Shown here piece after piece: positions 34,404-45,887 of a stretch of DNA of 64,000 nt. How positions within the stretch are numbered: position 1 is the stretch's first letter; each line of letters opens with the position of its first letter. The notes under the pieces were generated by a model. That model was given only the letters and a program-made list of their open reading frames with translations. It did not search any database and was not told where the DNA came from. The stretch comes from Tetraselmis striata (Eukaryota > Chlorophyta > Chlorodendrophyceae > Chlorodendrales > Chlorodendraceae). The translations under genes and the position numbers were made by a program. Location of the stretch: positions 224,458 through 288,457 of the forward strand of contig VCJN01002087.1 of NCBI GenBank assembly GCA_006384855.1, read 5' to 3'.

Positions 34404-35279
34404 TCACTCGTGCTCACCTTCGCGGCCACGTCCACGTCCGCCGCCACGTCCTCGCCCACGCCCGCGACCTGCAGCTGCAGCCGCCACTCGAGAAGTAGCG
34501 GTCGCCTTGGCGCTGCTGGCAACGGTCGCCTCGAAAACACGACGCTCGTAGTCCCGCATGAGGTCCCCAAAGATCGCGGAACCCAGATGCTCCGAAGCAG
34601 GCTGAAAATGCTGAGCTCGCAGCACATCCAGAACACCTTGGTCACCGTGCACACGCTTGATCTCATTGAGCTTCCGTAGGAAGGCCAAACGAAACCGAAA
34701 CGCCTTGTCGATGGCCTCGGCGTGGTTCCGGGCTCTCGCGAGGTAGGGGGTGAAGTCCTGGTTGCTGGAAGGGACGTAGGGCAGTAGCTCGTCGAGCGCC
34801 ACGAAAAGGGCGGCCATGTGGGCCCCGAAACACGACATCCACAAGTACTCCTCCTGGGCCGGCAGACGCCGGTCATCCTGCTTGAGGTACTCGTTCGTTA
34901 GGTCGGTGCTCAAAGGGAAAAGTCCAGGCACTCGGCTGACCGGTCGAACGGCCTCGTAACCAGACTCTGCTCTCTGCAGTAGCTCTGGCACCGCGAGGTA
35001 ATCATCCTCGGCACTCACGGATTTTGCTCCGACACGGCCGCTCTGGGCTAGCTCTAGCAAGTCGGGGCGCTCTGCGGCTCCCCCGCTGCCTGTCGGCTGT
35101 CTCGCGAAGCGCTGCCCTGAGCCGGAGCCATGTGCCCCTTCTCCATCAACAACGCGATCACGAGCCGTCAGTTGTGCCACAGCTGTAGCCAGCTCTCGCA
35201 GTAATGAAGACTGGGCCCTCATATCTGCGTTCAGCGACTGCAGCGTCGGCTCAGCGACGGGTTCTTCTCCATCTGACAT
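34404..35279 (-). CDS. gag-like first ORF of the recombinase element
   Basis: The first ATG is at 35277-35279 (MSDGEEPVAEP); the frame ends in TGA at 34404-34406, giving 291 residues. It has an N-terminal heptad-like helix (LNADMRAQSSLLRELATAV), a central globular part (EEYLWMSCFGAHMAALFVAL, RFRLAFLRKLNEIKRVHGD), and an Ala-rich then Arg-Gly-rich tail (GRGRGRGRGGGRGRGREGE) likely to bind nucleic acid. This layout resembles Gag proteins of DIRS-like elements, without zinc knuckles. The stop codon is followed by CGG, a context known to leak in some viruses and cellular genes. No sequence family is claimed beyond that. Confidence 0.7.
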   Translation of the reverse strand: MSDGEEPVAEPTLQSLNADMRAQSSLLRELATAVAQLTARDRVVDGEGAHGSGSGQRFARQPTGSGGAAERPDLLELAQSGRVGAKSVSAEDDYLAVPELLQRAESGYEAVRPVSRVPGLFPLSTDLTNEYLKQDDRRLPAQEEYLWMSCFGAHMAALFVALDELLPYVPSSNQDFTPYLARARNHAEAIDKAFRFRLAFLRKLNEIKRVHGDQGVLDVLRAQHFQPASEHLGSAIFGDLMRDYERRVFEATVASSAKATATSRVAAAAAGRGRGRGRGGGRGRGREGEHE

Positions 35280-35392
35280 AGTAACGCACGGACGTACGGA
35301 CGAGAATATCACACTCGGGTGGCGAGCCGGGTGTGGTCTTGAACAACCTGGGGTGACCTTGCTCGCAACGGGTTACGAGACAGTTTTTACAT

Positions 35393-35578
35393 CGCTGCGT
35401 GGAACGCAGCGAAAACTGGAAGATGGCAGGCTCAGCTGTTCTGGCTGCTTTTATGTCTACTCGTGCTGCACCCAACAAGGGCGCAACAACAGTTACTAGT
35501 TCCCGTACCACTGCGCAGCACTTGTAGCTGAAAAGCGGTTAGGTCAAGGATGGAAACCCCATAAACTAGTTTAGATCA
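35393..35578 (-). repeat. terminal 186-bp copy of the split direct repeat
   Basis: Forms the 5' terminus of the recombinase element on its sense strand and joins SINE sequence at 35579. Confidence 0.95.
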
Positions 35579-35972
35579 ATATCGGCCCGGCGCGTGTCCC
35601 GGGTTTACCCGGTTGATGCATTAGCCCCTCGGGGTTCGAATGGGCTATGCTATGGGTTCGAATGATCTACGGGCTATGCCAGACCTACGACTGCAGTTAG
35701 CGCACGAGGTCAAGTGCTGGGGCGGCTTCGGCCGATGTCCCGGGGCGAACTTTACTTTTACTTTTAGTCGCTATATTAATGATGGTCATTGGTGATGGTC
35801 GCGAAATACATCGCGGGTCTCGGCACTGCGCGGCAGATAGCATCATCAGCACACCAGCCTTGGCTCGTCCAATAAGTCGCAGTCAAGCGCGCCGAAACGG
35901 ACGAAGGAACGAGGGCAAGGGCAGCACCCGCCCGGCTTCAACGCGACCGGGTTCGCAAGCAGGAGCACCGGG

Positions 35973-38900
35973 ATGTGCGCCGTCGGGATGCGCTCCGCTA
36001 GCAGCAGCGTCAGCCGCGGCGGCGCGAGTAGCGGCCCGGTGCGGCGGTGGATGTGCGCCGCGGCGGCGGCGGTTCTCTTACTCGGCGTCGCCCTTCTGAG
36101 TGGCGCCCGGCTCACATGGGGCAGTGGAGCGGCGGCGCCCGCCGACCTGCACGCCCGTGGCTCGGCGAGGCGGCCCGACGATGCGCCATGCGAGCTGTAC
36201 GGCGGCATGCCGGAGCGGCCGGCGGGCGAGGCGGGGCTGCCGGCGTTCCTGATCGCCGGCGCGCAAAAGGGCGGCACCACCTACCTGCACTCCCTCCTCC
36301 GCCAGGCGCGCCCCGCGGGCCCACGCAATGCCGAACGCAACCCGCCAGGTCGGGTGGCAGCAGGGTTTCGGAAACTGAGAGTTGCGGCAATGCCGGGTAC
36401 CGGTAGCGTGCAGATGGGCGACTGCTGCTGCTCACGTCCCCACTCGCTTTTCTTAGATTGAACTAAAAATAATTGCTTCATGATATAATCTTCCACATTT
36501 AATTGGTAGCAAGAGTCTTTAGGTAATAATTGAATCCTCCTGACTATTAAGCCCATGAGTCCTTGACAGAGCCTTATAAGTGCCGGGCGGTTAGGAAGAC
36601 TAACGGTAGTCTTCGCTGTATTGTACTTACCGCTCCCCAAGCCCGGCAGGTGGGGAGCATGATGGGGGGGGGGGGGGGGGGGGGGGGGCATGGGTTGCGC
36701 TGGTTGTCCTCACTGACCCGCTCCTCCTGTTCACGCGGCCTGCTCGCAGGTGCCGGGCATCTCGGAGCCCAGCCAGCAGCCGGCGTGGGCGGACAACGAG
36801 CTGCCGCCCGTGTACGGCGGCAACACCAAGGAGCTGCACTTCTTCGACCGCGCCAACCTTGGGCCCGGCGCCTTTGTGCGCGGCTACCTCCCCGCCTGGC
36901 ACGGCGCCAACGCCAGCGACCTGCTCTTCGAGTCCTCGCCCGGCTACCTGCCCACGCCCATGGCTCCCGTCCGGATCGCGGCCCTGCTGCCCGCCGCCAA
37001 GGTCATCGTCATCCTGCGCGAGCCCGCCTCCCGAGCGCTGTCCCACTGGTGGTTGCCCCCCTCCCTCCGCCCTCCATGCGCCCCGCCGTGCCACCCACAA
37101 GCAGGAGCTGCATGGGCTGAATGTTCACTCCCCCGATGACTGCAGGAACATGCGGCAGACCTTCTGCAAGCGCGCCGACAAGAACATCATGTGCCCGCTG
37201 CGCTTCGAGGCCGCGATCAAGCGCGAGATGGAAGCCCTCAAGCGCGCAGGGTGCGCCTTCGACAGCCAGGTGCCCCCCCCAACCCCCTGGCCTCCTTTCC
37301 ATTCCTGTTCAACACATCGCATTCTCACCCTGTCTCCTGATTGCCCCCCCCACCCCCCCCCCCCCTTCCACCGTGTGTCTCCCACCAGGCGGCATACGAC
37401 AGCCCGGCCAGCTGGAACCGCTGCTTCCGGTGCTACTTTGAGGCCACGTGCGACTTCACGGAGGGCACGATGACGGAGCCGTGGTTCGAGATGAAGGTGG
37501 ACAGTACCGGCCCACGGTGAGCCCCGCCCCCCCCCCCCCCCCCCCCCCCCCCTCTTAACATCTTGATGCTCCCCCCCCTCTCCCCCCCAACAAGGGACCA
37601 AGAGTTGACCTATATCTATACCTTGATGTATATGATGGGCTGAGCTGGTTACCTACCTGACATGTCGCGATGCCCTCCAACCACCTACAGCTCCATGTAA
37701 GGTTTCTGCCACTCGCTCTCCAGATGTATATTGCAGACACTGTTAATGCAAATCCCTGAAGCGGTCCTGAAATATCTCCCTGTTTTGAATCATACTGGTG
37801 TGAATTACAAAAAGGCCAGTAACAAATCAACATAGAATCATACATCAAGAGCGCGCTAGTAAGAAATCCACCGCTACGACCCACTGAACGCCCAATGGCT
37901 CTATCAGTAAGGCGATCTTTTGTACTATCGCGACCTTCCATATGTATTTGTCGATTACTGCGCAGTGGAAGGTCTGGAAGCAACTATTACGGGTGCCCCT
38001 ACATTTCACAAGCCTATTGATACGGAACCCTGGACGTAGGCGAAAATGATGTGGTTGTTGCGGTCATGTGAAGGCATGTAGAGAGGGCATCAGACTGAAC
38101 ATCCCTTCCGTCTTTTATTCCCCTTTGTGGTGGCCTGCCTGCCTGCCTGGCAGGGCAGAGTGCCGCGCATGGTCGCAGTTCTCGGGCTACGTCTTCCGCG
38201 GCATGTACGCGGCGCAGCTGTCGTGGTGGCTGCAGCACGTGCGCCCGCAGCAGTTGCACGTCATCAACCAGGACGACCTGAGCGCGGAGCCGCAGCGGGT
38301 GCTGGCGGAGGTGCTCGCCTTCCTGGGCGTCCCCCAGGACCTCGGCCTCATTGCCCGCCTGCTCAAGGGGAAGGTGCGCAGCCCCCCCCCCCCCCCCCCC
38401 CTCTGCCTTACACACATTTTCAACCGCAAACAACTACCCCACCGACACAGAAACTTACCTTTGCCTATCATGCGTGCATGATATATGCTGGAAGGGAACG
38501 CACACTTGGGTACACAGGGGCAAACATCCGCTGCACGTGATCGTACATTGTGCACATGCAGAGCAGGCGATGGATGACACTCACCCGTCTCGATGTTACC
38601 GTTGTATGACTACAAGTGTATATCGCCACACTTTTAGGAGCGCCGGCTGCAACATGCCCTGCCCTTTCAGATTTGCGCAGTTTCCACAACCACCACCATC
38701 GCCATTGCCATGCCCGTGCCCATCACCGTCAGTATTACCACCAACCCCATTGCTATTGCCATCCCCAATGCCATTGGCATACAGCATTGACATCCACCGT
38801 CGGCGCACATCTAGCCCATCTAGCTCAATCTCCCTACGGGATGGGCGTCACTGTGTGGGCATCACGTTTCTGGGGGTTGTTCCCCCCTCCGTCCATGTAT

Positions 38901-39389
38901 TGGCCCTCTAACTTGAAGATAATGAAGCAGATGAGAGGAAAGGCCGGTGGTATGTAACCCGAGGCAAGCTTATCGTTGCGTAGTTCACCGCATGAGCCCT
39001 TTTGCTTGGCGGATTGATGTCACGTCCTGGATAGGTTTCTGAGTGTTTCTGGAATCCTGACTTGGCCGTGGCCAGCAGCGGCCGAGTCCGCCTCCTCACT
39101 TACATGCTATGCCCCCCCCCATCACCACCATGCCTTGCAGCGCGGTTTCTTCAAGGGCAGCTACTCCAAGAACGAGGAGCTGGCGGGACAGGGCGGACAG
39201 GGCGTGCTGCCAGCCGTGGCGCAGCTCCAGGACCTCTTCACCCCCCACAATGAGCAGCTCTACACGTTGTTGGATCGCCTGGGCGTGCGTGGCTTCTCGC
39301 GCTTCGACACGCAGAAAGTCCATGTGGGGGCCCCGCCCGGGCTGCTCCGCCTCTGGGCAGCCCCACCCGCCAACCACAACACATGCTAG
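35973..39389 (+). CDS. Golgi-type carbohydrate sulfotransferase
   Basis: Transfers sulfate from PAPS to a glycan (family knowledge). Six exons with matching phase: 35973-36305, 36750-37048, 37146-37269, 37389-37516, 38154-38373 and 39141-39389, about 450 residues. A short cytoplasmic N-terminus precedes a transmembrane anchor (AAAAAVLLLGVALLSGA). The 5'-phosphosulfate loop is AGAQKGGTTYLHSLL and is followed by KELHFFDR. The 3'-phosphate site is VIVILREPASRALSHW, and the C-terminal part has FSGYVFRGMYAAQLSWWL and the EdL-like NQDDLSAEPQRVL. Cysteine pairs lie in CKRADKNIMC and CFRCYFEATC. Intron 1 has a GC donor. Introns 3-5 start GTGCCCC, GTGAGCCCCGCCC and GTGCGCAGCCC and run into poly(C). 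Intron 1 instead has poly(G) on the sense strand. Two N-terminal ATGs (35973, 35988) are possible. The acceptor sugar is unknown. Confidence 0.88.
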
Positions 39390-42300
39390 CATGACCGTTG
39401 TTGCACATGATGTCCAGGGCTTTTCCATCCCAGCCTGAGCAACTGAACCACGGTGATGGCTCTTCTACAGCATGTCTGACGTTCACCCACAATCGACGTG
39501 CCTTTATTTCCTTTATGACTTTGGACACAGGTCGCACCGTGATTTTCACGAATAATTCTGCCTGCAACCTGGCCGGCCATATTATTTCATAATGTAGTAT
39601 TTGTATATTAAATATATAGTATACCATTAATATATATAGACTAACTATATTCACAAATGATACACCGAATACATATTTTAGAAGTAGAAATAGTAGTTTA
39701 TGATCATTACGCAAGTAGAGCAATTATTCGGTTAAAAGCAGATATGGGGCGGGTGCACATAATCAATACGGATCCGTCAGTCCATGTTGAAGGCCCCCCC
39801 TAGTTGAACAAACTCTAACATACCCTAACATTTTAAGGGGCATGGCGGCGCCCTGGGGCGGTGAGACCGCTGCGCAGCAGTGCCTGACCTCTCCGTGCGC
39901 CGTCCCGGCCGCGCAGGACTCGCTGGCAGCCGGCACGCAGAGCGCCCCCCAGCGCCTGCAGCATCGGGCCCGCCGCGGCGCAGCTTAAGGCGCGGCGCCC
40001 CTGTGGGCCCAGCAGGTGGGCGCCCGGCCCGCCCATAGTCGCCCACTCCAAGCAGCACTGCCACCGCTGTCTGCTCTGCTCTGCGCTACGTAGCATGTGC
40101 TCAAATCGTGTGCACCTATGACCCACTCCGCCGTATCGCTGTCTTCTTTACGCTAGAAACCGCATGCGTCGCTCCCAACGCTCGGTATCGCGTGTGAAGA
40201 CGGGTGGTGTGAAGTGTCTGCCAATGCATGCATTATTTGCTGTTCCTCTCTATGGCTAAGCACGAGTGCCTCTGGAGTACCCATTCAGCATGATGCTTAC
40301 ACGGGCTGATACCTGAGAGGAGAAATGGTTTCTCCTACAGCTAAAGACCCCTACCCCTACACTACCCCCTCCCTTCCGCCTCCCTTTTCTTTCCCCACAA
40401 GCTCATACCCACCCCTGTGTACCGCGGTGCCCGTCAAGCCGTTATGTTCACTTTGACGCACAGCGCTGCCCGGTCGCATGCAGGTCACATTGTGAGCAGT
40501 GCCCCCTGAGTGAGGCCGGCGGGGAGCAGCGCCACAGCGCTGTGCTTCAGGGTGGCCTGGCCTCCGGGCTGCCGTCTCTCAACATGAGGTTACTTGGATG
40601 CACCAACGCCGGCGTGCCTTCCTGCTACGACCCACACGTCAGCCGGCAGCGGCTGCTCCGACGCCCCGGGCACTGCCCCTTCTTCCGCTGAAACTTTTGC
40701 TGCTGTAGCCACCCCTGATGCACTTGCCCTGGCGCCCGTCCTCTGGCCCGGCACCGCCCTCTTTGCCCGTCTCCCTGTTTGCCCACAGCGGCACTGTCCT
40801 GCGCGGCGGACCTGAAGCCTATTCCCGACGAAGCAGAGACCCTGCTGGTGCAGGAGGCACTCGCGACCAAGTCCCGAGGGGCGTTGGATCAAGCGAGTAC
40901 GTCCACCGGTCTGCGGCCTGCAGCGCCAACACTCCCGTGAAGAATGACCTCGCGACTCTTGAAGATATGCGGACTAAACATGCAACATGCTTGCTGCTGC
41001 CTCTATTGACAACAAGAATAAGTATCACCCGTGAATTGCAATGAGCCACATGAGGAGCGCCACTGCTGGCGTGCTGCCCACAAGCCTCTGTCCACTTTGT
41101 GCATTTCAGTATCAACGGCACCGCCGCGCCGCTCACAGCGGTTCCGCCAGGTGTTCAGAAAATAAACACTGTGAGCACTGGGCAGAACCCGAGCTTGATG
41201 ACTGATCCGCACGGTACCAAGTGCGCGGCGCAAACTGCGAGCGTGTCTATATACTACTGGCATAATGATACTCGAAAATCCGCACGTGGGGCGCACGTGC
41301 GCCGATTAAACGATGTGGTGTTAATTTGACCATGCTGGTCTTGGGTACTCGTTGCGGCGAGGGATCTCCGATTATGCAGGGGAGTTTCACGATGAAGGAA
41401 TATACTGCGGATCCCACCGCTTTTTGAACACCTGACGGAACCGATGTGCTCTGATTAGTCTGCAGCGCACCCAGAGCGAAGCAAGCTCCAGCCGTTATCC
41501 TCTCAATACTGACGCATCGACAGCCCGATGCAAGCGCGCCATCTGCCCCCTCCCGCGCCATGCATGCCGACGAGAGCGGCGGCTACCCTGATCATCATGT
41601 CGCGGATGCCATCCTGCCAGCAAAGGCGGCCCTCGGCCCTCGGTCGGCGTTATTTTCATAAGAGACGCTTATCTGTGCAGTTGCTATGCGGAGGCCTGAT
41701 ACGTATGATACCATAAATGCCTCTAAGTGTCTCAGCTCGGGTCGGGTGTTCTCCCAAATTCCGCCCGCATAATGGAGCCACCACCCTTCAGGCATCAGCT
41801 ACCGCGCTACAGGACGCCCAGTTCCTTCGTTTCAGCGACATAGCCCCACACCACCTTGATACACAAGGCAACAGTGTCATTCTGCCCCTCCTTAGCTGCC
41901 CGGATAATATGCTTGAACAGCCGAAGCCATTCACTCGATACGACACCGATGAAACTTGTCGTCACAGTCATCAGATCTCGTGTTGTTATTAATACCACGA
42001 CTCGGAGAGGCTCTACAAAAATAATTTGCAATAATTCTTTGGTGATGCTGTCACATGATCAATGTTGCCTGATGCTGCTAACACTCGTTAAATTGAAAGT
42101 TAATGACAACTTACCTGATGGTGTTACCCTGAGAAGGATGGCGAAGGCACCGTCGCACAGGTGACAGCAGTATAAATAATGCTGAGCTCTAGCTGCTGCA
42201 GCTCGCGGCCGGCTGGCCGCTCGTCGACTTTTATGCGCGTAATGCGCCTGACGAAGGTGACGTCGACACGCCTGTGGCTCCTTACGTTCTCAGTCGCATC

Positions 42301-45300
42301 GATTTGCGCGAACACAGAAACGATGTGTGCGCCGTGCCGCGCTGACACCCAGCCACCGACGGGGGGAGTTGAGATTGTTTTGTCCCTGGAAAGTGGAAAG
42401 GCGGGGTCTCATATATTTATCATATATATGTCATCCAAAAACCAAACTGACACCGGATAAATATATGACAAAACTGTACAGGGGCGTCCGCAAACTTAGT
42501 AAACTATGGCTTTCTTGCAGGTGCATCGACATCCCCCATACTATTAATTCAAAACCTGTTCAAGCTGTATAGTGTTTTTATGTACTCTTATTGCTGTATA
42601 TGTCTGTGATGGCATATGTATCCTTCTACCTGCTATGTACCTGTGCTGGGGGGGGGGGGGGGGGGGCACATTTTATGTGGCTGATTTTGAACGTTTCAAA
42701 GCTTGGATCTTTATGTTTATTGGTTTGTACGAACCATTTGTCACCACCGCGAGCAAAGTGACTGTGTTGCCCATCTGCGTTGACCTGCCGCTACCCGCTC
42801 TTCCACCCGTCCCGCCGATTCGGGCGTCGCTCCCTGGCTGCTAACAGGATGCCACAGTCACTGTCCCGAGTAGTTCGCTTAGGGAACGGCCTCCACATGC
42901 TGCCGAAACCGGCGCACAGCGAGCGGGCGCTGCGCGCCTCAAGAATTTACTCTTCCCCTGTCACTGCAGTGACAGAGTATGTCTCGCGCGGTTAGGCAAC
43001 GCCAGACAGTGCTGGTAGGGATGTGCCCCTTGCCATGTAGACACTATTGGTTGATGAACCTCGCGGCGCTGCTGCTGAATGGAATCTCACATTTGAATGC
43101 GCGGCTCCTGTCTGTTGTTGTAGGAGTGTCTCGGGTACGCACCTTTGTCAGATGAGGGCGATGAGGATCTGCCCTGGTGATTAGCCATCGGAGGGTAGTG
43201 ATGGGTATTATATAGTCGACAAACGTATTGACAGCCAGTTGGCGAGTCAAGACAAGTCGCCGCTGGGCCGACGCTCAGCATTGGGGCCGCGGGGGCTTTA
43301 CGGACCTGCGTGCGTCAGACACGGATGACTTGCGTTCGCCATCGTCTCGCCGCTGCTCCCGCGTCTGGAGCTCGTAGTCCCCCAAGCGACGAGCAAAACT
43401 ATCTATCGTCTATTGCAGGAGGACCGGCGAGCAGTATCAGCTATCAGCATCGCCAGGACGTTGACCTCACTCGTGCAGTCCCTTCTCGCTCGCGGCGGCT
43501 CTCCATCGACGAAGCTCTTTTCGCCGAGTCCCTGTCTACCTCATGCCGAATCCTACTGTTTCTTCTCGCTTCCGCGCCGCTGCTGAGTTAGCGGCGCGGC
43601 CGGTGCATGCATAGGCATGTGCGCACGCAGTCAGACGCGAATGCCACCACTCTCTCGCATTAGGGTGTACCGTCATTGCTCTCGCCTCCTTGTAGGTGGC
43701 TGCGAAAGCTTTGCAGACCTGCCACGGGGACCGGCGATCAGAAACGTTCGACGACCTGAATTAGTTCGCAGTGTCCACAACGAAACGACGACACGTCGTC
43801 GGACCCGCGCGCTCGCATCAGGGCTAATTCTCTCTCGCTCGCGCACGTCGGAGGCGGTGAAGACAGGAAGCCGCCGCAGGCTTGATACCCAGGCCACACA
43901 GGGTAAGCACTTTTTCTTCGCGGACGCGGACGTGGGTCGGCGGGAAGCGGAGATAGCTGCTTTGCATGTGACAACATCGTAATAAGCACTATGGGCACAG
44001 CACGCCGCAATGGTCTACGGGCTATGCCAGACCTACGACTGCAGTTGGCGCACGAGGTCAAGTGCTGGGGCGGCTTCGGCCGATGTCCCGGGGCGAACTT
44101 TACTCTACTTTTACAGCACGCCGCGACGGATACCAGAAGCGAATACGCGAAAAATGGCTGGAGCCGCGAAGGTGCTCCGAAACCATACGCGGCAATCGAC
44201 GAGTCGTCGTCGTCTGCTGTGTCCAGGCTGTGCTCCTAAACCATCGCATGAAGAATGCCAGAGTAGCAGCAATCGTCGCGTAGTCAGGTCACTGGTAGCA
44301 GCAATCGTCGGGGTAGTCAGGTCGTCGTCGACGTTGCAGCCCGACGTTGCAGCCCGACGTTGCAGCCCGCGGCTTCAAAGCTTTTTCTGTGAGAACGCTC
44401 CGTAACCATAGCGATATTAGCGATCATCCGAACACAGGGAACTCTTCAGCAGCGGATCATCGCGAGCGACAACATATAACAACGCTTGTGGGGGGGGGGG
44501 GGGGGGGGGGGGGTCGAGCTACGAAGCTAAATCGGGCTCGAAGCTCGGCGCCATAAACACTGCTGCTACTCAAAGCCAAAAGCACCGGAGATACGCGGAG
44601 GACGAGGCGGCCACATCTCCGTGGCCTGGCGCGTACGCCACGGACGAAAACACTGCGGCGGAATGCTTGGTATCTATAGTAGTAAGACGAGAAAGCCACC
44701 AGGGTAGTTGCTGCGACGACCTTCGACCGGTGGTACTTTGCGCCTCCCCCAACGCATTTCACAAACTTGGCTCTAGATTAACCTAGACAGCGGTAGCAGG
44801 ATCGGCTAGCCGGCTCGCCTTGCCTCATAGCAGCTTCCGCCAGTTCATCGACGCGACGCGAGTGACGAGCGCACACCGGCGGATGCGCGGAGGCTATATT
44901 GGCGACTGAGCGACGACTCCAATAGTCTTGAAACTGCCGCGACTATTGGATGCGCTGTGCTGCCAGTCAGTGCTGATCCTTCGGAGCATTATTATTCTAA
45001 TACATCGATCCTCTATCGCTTCTAGCACAGGAAAGCATATTTCAACGTGAAGTCGCTACGCGTAGTCGCTCCGTACAGATTGCGACTTCGCGAGCCCTCA
45101 TGCAGTCGTCGAAGAGCGCTGCACGTTCGTCGGCGCGCGCGAGCTCTGGGACCGATGCCGTTGCTCCTATATCGATCAAGAAAGCAAGCAAAGATGCGGC
45201 GACGACAGAGCACATCGGTCCTTTTGTCCGGACATCTCTTTTCTGCGGCCGTAACGCCTCTCAAAGTGTCGGCAACATTGAAATTGATAATGACCAACCA

Positions 45301-45887
45301 TGCAGTAAAGTTGCCCAATGCAGCAGTCATGCTGAAGCTGCTGGCAACCGCTGCAACCGACTTGAATCGCGTGAAGAATAACACATAATTGTGATGTCCC
45401 ACATCAATGTGTCAATGCATGCAGAGTTGACATGCTGTGCCGTTGGCCCTTTATAGGGCATATCACATTACAGCTCATCAACCCCATGGGGACACATAAG
45501 GCCAACACGCGACATGCATGGCCAACTCATCGTGCATACAACACCCTGCTTGTTCTTATTCTGGTGCGAATGGCGCACCATTTTAACCTCTCATCTTGGG
45601 CAATGCACCGCAGTAGTATACCAAGTAGGCCGCCATCGCTCATGCCTGATTTTCAATGCGGGGGTGAGACCTCATGCGGAGCCGACGGGTAGAGATTGGT
45701 AGGGCCTCTTTTGCTTGATAACTCACGGCTGCTTGGGCAAGTTGGCGTGGCGCTGTGGCGCATATCAGATGGGAAATACCCCTAAATATTTGAAGGGTTC
45801 AGGGGGCGGCAGGGCACATGGCACACCGGCATGGCATCTGCCGGAGGTGGCAGCGCCGCTATGCGGAGCGAGCGACTACGGTGCTGC
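39390..45887. other. mostly non-coding spacer
   Basis: No confident gene. A plus-strand stretch at about 40791-40895 (LKPIPDEAETLLVQEALATK) preceded by CCACAG could be an isolated exon, and 39842-39988 encodes a 48-residue frame of doubtful value. An imperfect hairpin (13-bp arms, TCATATATTTATC) lies near 42410-42469. Poly(G) tracts occur at about 42649-42666 and 44490-44512 without visible splice context. A SINE fragment is listed separately. Confidence 0.5.
44008..44118 (+). mobile_element. SINE fragment (body only)
   Basis: Shares the block from GGTCTACGGGCTATGCC to the ACTTTAC-type 3' end with the SINE copies at 35664-35768 and 55901-56000. The tRNA-like head is absent, consistent with 5' truncation. 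A similar frame is open in several copies only because the sequence is repeated. Confidence 0.8.

Larger units (their letters stand above)
32370..35578 (-). mobile_element. tyrosine-recombinase element with split direct repeats, no reverse transcriptase
   Basis: Read on the minus strand the order is: 186-bp repeat (35393-35578), gag-like frame, in-frame UGA, tyrosine recombinase, 27-bp repeat (32674-32700), the same 186-bp repeat (32489-32674), about 93 bp of unique sequence, and the 27-bp repeat again (32369-32395). This A1-ORFs-B1-A2-B2 plan is that of PAT/Ngaro/Kangaroo/TOC members of the DIRS order of retrotransposons. Those elements encode reverse transcriptase and RNase H; none is present in this 3.2 kb. 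The two 186-bp copies appear identical and the 27-bp copies differ at one base, which suggests recent movement. It lies inside a SINE. No target duplication is evident, as expected for tyrosine-recombinase integration. Confidence 0.85.
32289..35770 (+). mobile_element. tRNA-derived SINE split by a recombinase element
   Basis: The tRNA-like head is at 32289-32369, with a box A-like CGGTAGAGCGG and a perfect box B GGTTCGATTCC. The body resumes at 35579-35770 and ends in ACTTTTACTTTTA. Compared with the uninterrupted copy at 55901-56142, continuity is lost between CGGCA and ATATCG, exactly where the 3.2-kb recombinase element sits. This supplies an empty-site reference for that insertion. Confidence 0.8.

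Noticed and set aside
34367..34406. Separate start codon for the recombinase frame at 34367
   Set aside because: The codon there is TTG. The frame is continuous with the upstream one apart from a single TGA, so readthrough or re-initiation is more plausible than an independent start.
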